NCBI GenBank assembly: GCA_043816955.1
Contig: JBDRHL010000095.1
Location: forward strand, 1 to 21,351
Source of the DNA: JBDRHL01 sp043816955
GTDB lineage: Bacteria > Planctomycetota > Phycisphaerae > Sedimentisphaerales > CAYZTY01
Direction: 5' to 3'
DNA: 21,351 nt
The notes under the pieces were generated by a model. It was not told the DNA's origin. It saw nothing but the letters and a program-made list of their open reading frames with translations, and did not search any database. Both the position numbers and the translations under genes were made by a program. Below, one piece after another: positions 15,390 to 21,351 of the stretch. Position 1 is the stretch's first letter. Every line of letters starts with the position of its first letter.

Positions 15390-17235
15390 TATCCGCTTTA
15401 AGCAGCGACGCTTCACAGACAAATCCCTCATCAGTGCTTATCGCATAGGAGACAGACAGGCCGAAGTATTTGCGGACGGTATCAAACTCAGGCAGCAAAG
15501 AAAAATTGAAGTATTCAGCCAGACCCGCATACAACATGACAAATGGATTTATGGTAATGCCCTGCTCTTTTCTGGGGACAGCCGACTGTTTCAGAGACCA
15601 CCATAAATACTCAAAAAACATTCTCTGGTCGGCGAATGTTGCCATCCCCGCTCGTGACGGTATCGCTGCGGCACATTTTCGAAACCACAACGTCGAAGTC
15701 AGCGGTGTTGACGTGGGTGTTTTGAGCATTCGAATGGCCTTTTCCACCGCCTGCTCGGTTCCGATGATCAAATGGGTGTTTGTTACCGCAAACGCGAGCT
15801 TCGGGCTTTCAGCGGTGTTTGGTGGAATTGTCATAGGTGGTGGTGCAGGCATCGCCGGGGCAAATTGCGGAATACCGATGGTATAAATTGTGTAGCCCAG
15901 CAATTCGCGCGTGGCGTCGGTGCGACCCAGGGCGAACCTCTCGCTGTGGAGTCTGGCTAATGATCGCTCCAGGGAGTCATTGTTGTTAACGGCAACGCAG
16001 AAAATGGAAGTGCTTGGTTCGGCATCGGCCTTGAAGGGCTTATTGATGGTTTCGGCAATAACAACCTGGGGATCGAGATAGGCAAGAATGTCTTTGCTGA
16101 GGTCCAGTCCGGGTTTGCCATCCGGACTTGCCGGTATCAGCGGCGTGGTCATAGCTGCCGCGGCGCCGGCGTCCATACTGGCGGCAATTTTGAGCAGCTC
16201 TTCATATAGTTTCCGAAGGTCGAGGTTGAGCAGAACCACAGAGCTTGTGGTGCTGTCAATGAACGCAGGCGGCTGAACGGCAGCGCTTTGCACTTCAAGC
16301 ATCTTTGGCAGCCCCTTTTTCGGACCGTTGATTTTGAGCAGGTACTTTGTCATAAAAGGCTTCAGATAGTCACGCCCCACTGCGGCAGAGCATGCAAAAG
16401 AGGCAACATTATCCAGACCAAAATTGCTAAGCGTGCTGCGAACCCGACCTGCGGTGTCCTGCTGAAATGCTTTGGCGATTATCTCTTTGATGTTTACGTA
16501 TACGTCGATGTCATGCACTGGACCGGTAGTTCTCATGGCTGATCTATAATCGGCATTGTCTGCCGCACTCCCACCAAAAGCGCCTTTGATATGCGCTATT
16601 GTGAACTTTGTTGCCTCCGGATCAAATGACGCTATCAGGCAGTTTTCGATAAAAGCGTAATTGAAGTAAACAGATGCCTCCGGCTCGTCCCCGCCGGTCG
16701 CCGGGATTATCTTTGTTATGGCTGTGCCCCTGAAATCTTCCGTACTCCTGCGAGAACCTTCCTGCACGTCCTTTTCAACTATCTTTTCCACGACCGTTTT
16801 GATTTTTTCAATATTGTCTGTCCACTGGAGAATAAACAAAAAAGGCGGTTTTCCTGCCTTGGTGATCTTCTCGCTGCTGAGTATCGCTGCGGTTATACGC
16901 CCTGTTGGAAGGCAGTTGGCGTCAGTGATTATCCGTATCAGCTCATTGTCATTATCCCGAAGTTTTTGCAGGCATCTGGTTTTGTAATCATTGGTAAAAG
17001 CTGCCATAGCCGGATCATGCATGAGATTGTAAAGATCGGTTCTTTCGAACTGCTGTTTGAGGACTGTCATATTATTCACGTTTATCACCGCAAATATCTC
17101 AGCAGGCACAAGAGTAGCACTGTCCGGCAGAACGATTGCACCGGCAGCACAAGGGAAAATCAGGCACGCCAGAACTGCCGCTGCGATTGCTTTGGTTCTA
17201 CAAGTAGTTGAAAAATCTCCCTGGAATCTTTTCAT
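15373..17235 (-). CDS. secreted DUF3352-like protein of unknown function
   Basis: The 620-residue product has a signal peptide (about 1-33, ending CAAGA) and no later membrane helix, so it is probably periplasmic. The first mature strand (LPDSATLVPAEIFAVINVNN) and the repeated pattern of short beta-strands around AFAVTNTHLIIGTEQAVEKAI resemble DUF3352 proteins, large uncharacterised secreted proteins found in planctomycetes and cyanobacteria. A proline-rich linker (PAMPAPPPMTIPPN) lies at about 460-475. No catalytic motif or metal site is recognised. The start ATG overlaps the TGA of the protease gene as ATGA, with AGGA 9 nt upstream. Being sandwiched between a periplasmic protease and a U32 protein suggests the first two act together in the periplasm, but that is only contextual. 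Confidence 0.7.
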   Translation of the reverse strand: MKRFQGDFSTTCRTKAIAAAVLACLIFPCAAGAIVLPDSATLVPAEIFAVINVNNMTVLKQQFERTDLYNLMHDPAMAAFTNDYKTRCLQKLRDNDNELIRIITDANCLPTGRITAAILSSEKITKAGKPPFLFILQWTDNIEKIKTVVEKIVEKDVQEGSRRSTEDFRGTAITKIIPATGGDEPEASVYFNYAFIENCLIASFDPEATKFTIAHIKGAFGGSAADNADYRSAMRTTGPVHDIDVYVNIKEIIAKAFQQDTAGRVRSTLSNFGLDNVASFACSAAVGRDYLKPFMTKYLLKINGPKKGLPKMLEVQSAAVQPPAFIDSTTSSVVLLNLDLRKLYEELLKIAASMDAGAAAAMTTPLIPASPDGKPGLDLSKDILAYLDPQVVIAETINKPFKADAEPSTSIFCVAVNNNDSLERSLARLHSERFALGRTDATRELLGYTIYTIGIPQFAPAMPAPPPMTIPPNTAESPKLAFAVTNTHLIIGTEQAVEKAIRMLKTPTSTPLTSTLWFRKCAAAIPSRAGMATFADQRMFFEYLWWSLKQSAVPRKEQGITINPFVMLYAGLAEYFNFSLLPEFDTVRKYFGLSVSYAISTDEGFVCEASLLKADNAQSP

Positions 17236-18263
17236 TTTTGTTTTCCTGTCTTTTTCTTGGTGGTATTTTTGTCGGATGTTTTTTTATTTCCCGCTGCTTC
17301 CGGCCTGTTTTTGTTCAGCCTTTTGCCCGGCTGAATATATCTGTAGCCTGTGTTCGCGTTATCCTTATCGAACGCGAAGGATTCACGGTTGTCGATGAAG
17401 TGCTTGACATAGTTAATTGGTATGGCAAAACCCAGGCCGTCCAGAAAGATGTATCCCATGTTTGTAACACCGATGACCTCGCCTGCTAGGTTGAAAAGGG
17501 GACCGCCCGAATTTCCCGGGTTTATCGGCGCGGTAGTCTGAATGTAAACAAGCCCCTGAAACTGTCTGTTTTTTGTGCTGACAGCCCCATCGCTGACGCT
17601 TCTTTCAAGCCCGAGCGGGTTTCCAATGGCAAAGGCAGGCTGACCGACCTTGACACGGTCCATGTCGCCAAGATAAACATACTTGATCTTTGTCTCACCG
17701 AGGTCCTCGACCTTCAGCAGGGCAAGATCAACAAACGGGTTCAGGGCTTCGATTTTCACCTTGGTGAATTTTTTTCTTTCCAGGCCGTTCTGGCCTGTCT
17801 GGAAAATATTGACCGTAATGCGCGTCTCTCTTTCGATGACGTGATAATTTGTTATGAGGTATCCCTCCTCGTTTATGAAAAAGCCTGAGCCTAAGCTGGC
17901 AGGCGTAACCACCTCGACAACCGCCTCGGAAAACAGATCGTAGCAGTTTTCGATCGTTGTTTCGGGTAATTTCGCGGTATGATAGAGACACCCCGCAGCC
18001 CGCAGCTCCTGCAGAGATGTTCCGGGAAGATCATTCGCTTCAATCACATTAGCATCTGCGTAAGAGGCCTGCTGTACATCCTGCTGCGGTATGGTAAGAA
18101 CCGTCACACCGATATCAATAATGAACTGCCCGTTCTTTTCAGCTAGTATTTCGCCTGTTACAGCCGAGCCGTTCTTCAGAACAATCGTGTCAGCACGCCC
18201 TGAAAAACAAAGCAAAAAAAACATCAAAATCAGACCCGAAATTACTACCCAACGCATTGCCAT
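17232..18263 (-). CDS. periplasmic trypsin-like serine protease (HtrA-type core without PDZ)
   Basis: The product from the ATG at 18263 is 343 residues with a signal peptide (MAMRWVVISGLILMFFLLCF, then SGRA). Residues about 25-65 form a small beta module (DTIVLKNGSAVTGEIL, IDIGVTVLTIPQQDV) that often precedes planctomycete secreted proteins. The S1C protease core follows with the catalytic triad: His141 in TNYHVI, Asp179 in PFVDLALL and Ser252 in NPGNSGGP. The core ends with GLGFAIPINYVKHFI, where HtrA/DegP would continue into PDZ domains. Here only a lysine-rich tail of about 30 residues remains. A TTG at 18332 is in frame but lacks an SD site; AGGA precedes 18263. It is the first gene of the four-gene operon. 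Confidence 0.88.
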   Translation of the reverse strand: MAMRWVVISGLILMFFLLCFSGRADTIVLKNGSAVTGEILAEKNGQFIIDIGVTVLTIPQQDVQQASYADANVIEANDLPGTSLQELRAAGCLYHTAKLPETTIENCYDLFSEAVVEVVTPASLGSGFFINEEGYLITNYHVIERETRITVNIFQTGQNGLERKKFTKVKIEALNPFVDLALLKVEDLGETKIKYVYLGDMDRVKVGQPAFAIGNPLGLERSVSDGAVSTKNRQFQGLVYIQTTAPINPGNSGGPLFNLAGEVIGVTNMGYIFLDGLGFAIPINYVKHFIDNRESFAFDKDNANTGYRYIQPGKRLNKNRPEAAGNKKTSDKNTTKKKTGKQK

Positions 18264-18344
18264 AACATAATCCTGAAAATAATAGACAAAAAAACCAACG
18301 CCAATTATAGACCCTGCCGCAACTACGAGCAAATTAAATTAACA

Positions 18345-18358
18345 GCTGCCCGGGCAGC
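18345..18358. repeat. 14-bp perfect palindrome in the protease/lptF divergent region
   Basis: GCTGCCCGGGCAGC is fully self-complementary with no spacer. It lies 82 bp upstream of the protease start and 77 bp upstream of the lptF start, nearly midway between the two divergent genes, so it could be a shared operator. Confidence 0.45.
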
Positions 18359-18376
18359 AATTGGAATATTCTCCGG

Positions 18377-18413
18377 ATTTTTATTGTAAATTGGGCATTT
18401 TTATTGAAAATGC
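18377..18413 (+). promoter_or_regulatory. paired direct repeats and hairpin before lptF
   Basis: ATTTTTATTG occurs at 18377-18386 and again at 18397-18406, 20 bp apart, close to two helical turns. The second copy is part of a perfect hairpin: GCATTTT (18395-18401), loop TATTG, AAAATGC (18407-18413). The hairpin ends 8 nt before the lptF SD site (GGAG, 18421-18424). No convincing -35/-10 pair was found. Confidence 0.4.
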
Positions 18414-18434
18414 ACGCATTGGAGAAAAAAAACG

Positions 18435-20018
18435 ATGATCTTTACACTACAGCGATATATCTTTCGCGAGTTGCTAAGGATTTTTATCCTGGCCAGCATC
18501 GCGCTGACCCTGATCCTCAGCCTTGGCAGCATCTTAAGCCCTATCCAGGAGTATGGCGTAGGCCCGGGACAGGCTTTTCGTCTTCTGGGGTATTTTCTCC
18601 CGATAAATATGACATTCGTGCTGCCTATGGGTGCCTTGTTCGCAGCAGCCCTGGTCTATGGACGTTTTGCAGGTGACAATGAGCTTGACGCATGTCGTGC
18701 CAGCGGCATCAGTCTGGCAACATTGGTCTATCCAGGGCTTTTTCTGGCGGTGCTTGTGGCGATAACAACGTTGATCCTGAGTTTTCACACGGTACCTGCC
18801 TTTGTCAAGCGCGCAGTCAAGGCAACTCAGTCTGATGCCAAACAGATTCTTTTCCGCAACATCCAGCGCCGTGGCTATTATAGTCTCCCCGGAAGACGCT
18901 ACCGTATCTATGCCGATGCCGCCAATCCCTTGAATGACGAGCTGCTTGGCGTCATCGTTACCGAGCAGAACAGGCAGAACCAGATCGCAGGTCTTTATAC
19001 CTCCCAGCGGGCGAAGGTTTATATTGAGCCCAAGCGAGGCGTCAACAAGGTTACCGTTGTTGCACAGGACGTTTATCAGATAACATCCGAAGGAGAAGCA
19101 TATTCCTCCTCACTTCCCATAGCAGGTGAATTCGGCTCACTTTTATCAGATGACATAAAATTCAAGAAAATCAAGGAAATGAAGGCAATCCGGCAGATGC
19201 CGGGCAGGTTCCCCCCAATCGCCAAAATTGCCGAACAAACTTACAACCAGACGCTCATTGAGATGCTCGGCGAGGATATCGCCGGGAAAATATCCGCCTC
19301 TCCCGACGCTCGCTATGTGCTCAGCAATAACCAGACAATGGTTGCAATCACAGCACCCATCAGCAGGCTTAGCAGCGATCCCGCCGTTGAACTGTCCGGT
19401 GATGTCAACGGCGTGGAATATGATGTGATTACCGGACAGCCGAAAAACACCTGGAAAAGCAACAGGGTCCTTATCAAGCTTGATGATGATAACCAGGACA
19501 AGCTGATGCTCGTTGCCTATAGTGCCCAATGGAAGGATGCCGCCGGTGCTGCAGGCCTGCGAGGCCGCCACATAGTGAAGAATATTTCTGTGCCGACGAA
19601 AATCATGGCTAAAATTGGCCCGGATCGTTTTAACGCGATTCAGAAAATACCGCTGCTGGTCAGAAACCCTAGCTCGCAACTTGATGGTCTGCACAAAGCA
19701 GTAACACGAAAGGTGTATCGGACACTGGCTGCGATAAAGGCCGAAATTCATTCGCGCCTTGTCTTCGGCCTTGGTTGTATCATCATGATACTGATCGGTG
19801 CGGGTTTTGGGATAATGTTCAAAGGCGGCCATCTCCTGACCGCCTTCGGCATAAGTTCAATTCCCGCAGCGCTATTGGTTGTCTGCATAATGATGGGCAA
19901 AAACATCACCAATAACCCGGACTCAAAGGCCGGCTCCGGCATCGTTCTTATGTGGAGCGGCCTGGTTATTCTGACGCTGCTGGCAGGATTCCTATACAGA
20001 AAACTTCTTAGGACATAG
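18435..20018 (+). CDS. lptF: LPS export permease LptF-like (YjgP/YjgQ family), enlarged periplasmic domain
   Basis: LptF and LptG form the membrane part of the LptB2FG ABC transporter that lifts lipopolysaccharide from the inner membrane into the Lpt bridge. The 527-residue product begins with the typical FTLQRYIFRELLRIF helix and has three N-terminal membrane segments (about 10-33, 54-75, 98-119). It also has PMGALFAAALVYGRFAGDNELDACRASGIS, the coupling-helix region conserved in the family, and three C-terminal segments (about 442-460, 470-487, 503-522). The periplasmic part between is about 320 residues, far longer than in the 366-residue E. coli LptF, as in some other planctomycetes. GGAG lies 10 nt before the ATG. 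lptG follows after 15 nt. Confidence 0.88.
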   Translation: MIFTLQRYIFRELLRIFILASIALTLILSLGSILSPIQEYGVGPGQAFRLLGYFLPINMTFVLPMGALFAAALVYGRFAGDNELDACRASGISLATLVYPGLFLAVLVAITTLILSFHTVPAFVKRAVKATQSDAKQILFRNIQRRGYYSLPGRRYRIYADAANPLNDELLGVIVTEQNRQNQIAGLYTSQRAKVYIEPKRGVNKVTVVAQDVYQITSEGEAYSSSLPIAGEFGSLLSDDIKFKKIKEMKAIRQMPGRFPPIAKIAEQTYNQTLIEMLGEDIAGKISASPDARYVLSNNQTMVAITAPISRLSSDPAVELSGDVNGVEYDVITGQPKNTWKSNRVLIKLDDDNQDKLMLVAYSAQWKDAAGAAGLRGRHIVKNISVPTKIMAKIGPDRFNAIQKIPLLVRNPSSQLDGLHKAVTRKVYRTLAAIKAEIHSRLVFGLGCIIMILIGAGFGIMFKGGHLLTAFGISSIPAALLVVCIMMGKNITNNPDSKAGSGIVLMWSGLVILTLLAGFLYRKLLRT

Positions 20019-20033
20019 TAACGAGAGTTTCAA

Positions 20034-21140
20034 ATGAAGATTCTTGACAAATATGTTGCTCGTAATTTTCTCGTCGGTTATGTGATTTCTCTCTTCGTCC
20101 TGATCGGACTGCGCATAATTATTGATCTGTTCGTAAATCTGGACGAGTTCACCGAGCACGCCGGGCTGGGAACCTGGGGGGTAATATATAATATCTCAAA
20201 TTATTATGGCACGCATTGCCTTCTGTATTTTCGCGAATTTGCCGGCATCATTACTGTTATTGCTGCCGTTTTTTCTCTCGGCAAAATGACTCGCAGCAAC
20301 GAGCTTGTGGCAGTCATTGCATCGGGAGTGAGTCTGAAACGCGTGATCGCCCCGATTATATTACTGGCCGTTTTGCTCACCGGCATTCTCGTCATAGACC
20401 AGGAGTTCCTCATACCACCCCTCGCTGATAAGCTCGTCAGAGGACAGGACGCCCTGCCGGGCCAGGAAAGTTATGACGTATGGTTCCTCATCGACGGCAA
20501 AGGCTCCTTGATCTGCTCCAGAAGATTTGATGTCAAGACAAGTACCTTGGAAGAACCGACGATTATTACTCGCCAGAAGATACCGGGCACGCTCGTTTGG
20601 AAAGTGACAGGCCAAATCTCCGCAAGCCAGGCGGTCTATAATACCAAAACAAATCGCTGGGACCTCACCGACGGACTATATCTGAAAAGAACCAGGCTCG
20701 GCCAGAATCCCGAGAAGCTGAGCCTCAGCTCCTACGAAAGTGACATTGTCCCCAAAGACATACCCGTTTTGCGAAAAGCCCGCCACAAATCGCTCCTCGG
20801 CTCGAAGCAGTTAGCCGAGCTTGCGGCGAAAAAAACGGGGATAAAAGACCTGGCCCAGCTCTACAGCCAGAAGCATTTTCGTATAACCGAGCCTCTAATC
20901 AATCTGGTGATGCTGATGGTCAGCCTGCCTATTCTGGTCTGCCGCGAGCCCAAAGCCCTCAAGTCAGCTATCCTGATAAGTTTTGCAACGACAACAGGCT
21001 GTTTGATCGTGACTTTTATCTGCAAAACGATCGCAGCAGAGGCCTTCCTCCAGCGAATAATTCCTGAATTCTGGGCCTGGCTCCCCGTATTCATCTTCCT
21101 CCCCATAGCCATCATCGAGCTTGACGCGATGAAAACATAA
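20034..21140 (+). CDS. lptG: LPS export permease LptG-like (YjgP/YjgQ family)
   Basis: This is the partner permease of the LptF-like protein and probably forms the heterodimer with it that works with the cytoplasmic ATPase LptB, which is not in the window. The 368-residue product is of normal length. It opens with MKILDKYVARNFLVGYVISL, a typical LptG start. It has three N-terminal helices with the coupling stretch KMTRSNELVAVIASGVSLKRV at about 83-103, a periplasmic jellyroll domain at about 130-270, and three C-terminal helices starting near ITEPLINLVMLMVSLPIL. A GAGAG site precedes the ATG, 15 nt after the lptF stop, so the two genes form an operon. F and G are assigned by order and by resemblance, so the labels could be exchanged. 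Confidence 0.86.
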   Translation: MKILDKYVARNFLVGYVISLFVLIGLRIIIDLFVNLDEFTEHAGLGTWGVIYNISNYYGTHCLLYFREFAGIITVIAAVFSLGKMTRSNELVAVIASGVSLKRVIAPIILLAVLLTGILVIDQEFLIPPLADKLVRGQDALPGQESYDVWFLIDGKGSLICSRRFDVKTSTLEEPTIITRQKIPGTLVWKVTGQISASQAVYNTKTNRWDLTDGLYLKRTRLGQNPEKLSLSSYESDIVPKDIPVLRKARHKSLLGSKQLAELAAKKTGIKDLAQLYSQKHFRITEPLINLVMLMVSLPILVCREPKALKSAILISFATTTGCLIVTFICKTIAAEAFLQRIIPEFWAWLPVFIFLPIAIIELDAMKT

Positions 21141-21232
21141 CGCCCCGCCCACTCGCAGCTTCTACCCTCTCCCCGGATATTTCACCCCACCGATTTTATT
21201 CACCAGCTTTCCCCCAAAAGTTAGATAATATG

Positions 21233-21309
21233 TAGGTCATCCGTCAAACGGTTATAATTTGTGAAATCCAAATAACGCAAATATTAACCTTATTTGAAAG
21301 GATGACCTA
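21233..21309 (+). promoter_or_regulatory. 77-nt imperfect hairpin covering the ribosome site of the last gene
   Basis: Four stems stack in register. 21233-21242 pairs with 21300-21309 (10 bp, perfect), 21244-21248 with 21293-21297 (5 bp), 21250-21254 with 21285-21289 (5 bp), and 21257-21263 with 21276-21282 (7 bp, one G-U). The loop is 12 nt. The 3' arm GGATGACCTA contains the SD site and the A of the ATG at 21309. It could be an SD-sequestering leader, a protein-binding DNA dyad, or the end of a mobile element. Confidence 0.5.
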
Positions 21310-21351
21310 TGAAAACAAGATTATCAAAAAAACAGAAATGGTTCAACACAA
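21309..21351 (+). CDS. 5' end of an unidentified gene, cut by the window
   Basis: The ATG at 21309 follows AAAGGA by 6 nt and opens a frame reading MKTRLSKKQKWFNT to the window edge. Only 14 codons are visible. The start is strongly basic and has no signal-peptide character. The family cannot be recognised from this. Confidence 0.5.
   Translation, partial: MKTRLSKKQKWFNT

Noticed and set aside
21233..21309. Integron attC site
   Set aside because: The hairpin length fits, but the conserved RYYYAAC and GTTRRRY core sites are not at the stem ends, and no integrase is present.

Overview
The window looks like a chromosomal segment of a free-living, carbohydrate-degrading planctomycete, most likely class Phycisphaerae (Sedimentisphaerales-like). 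This is an inference from three things: a secreted protein with a dockerin-like calcium repeat of the style common in that group, a large DUF3352-like lipoprotein/periplasmic family protein of the kind seen in planctomycetes, and an LPS-type export machinery. Base composition is intermediate. Most genes have recognisable Shine-Dalgarno (SD) sites and several have good housekeeping-type promoters. No rRNA, tRNA, CRISPR array or complete insertion sequence was seen.

Layout. 1-334 holds the probable tail of an upstream gene, an extended -10 promoter and a structured leader. 335-2753 (+) holds two secreted carbohydrate-related proteins; the second is broken by a +1 frameshift. A bidirectional terminator (2784-2831) separates them from a minus-strand pair: pyruvate phosphate dikinase (ppdK, with a near-consensus promoter) and, upstream of it, a cysteine hydrolase of the isochorismatase family. 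trmB (+) and a GH130 glycoside phosphorylase (-) converge at 7323/7329. A minus-strand MsbA-like ABC exporter with a PDZ-like insert follows. It diverges from a metallo-beta-lactamase-fold hydrolase across a symmetric promoter region. Then come mntP (-), a beta-hydroxyacid dehydrogenase (+), and a tightly overlapping four-gene minus-strand operon: trypsin-like periplasmic protease, DUF3352-like secreted protein, U32 family protein and AEC permease. lptF and lptG (+) close the window, followed by a long imperfect hairpin and the first codons of an unidentified gene.

How the genes fit together. Two themes recur. One is the cell envelope: MsbA-like flippase, LptF/LptG, a periplasmic protease and secreted proteins. 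The other is central carbon and carbohydrate use: ppdK, GH130, a secreted CBM/dockerin protein and a tartronate-semialdehyde-type reductase. The most unusual observations are the PDZ-like domain in the periplasmic loop of the ABC exporter, the 77-nt hairpin that buries the ribosome site of the last gene, the structured leader before the first secreted protein, and the back-to-back divergent promoters at 10684-10753. I did not find a convincing new multi-gene defence or mobile system here.
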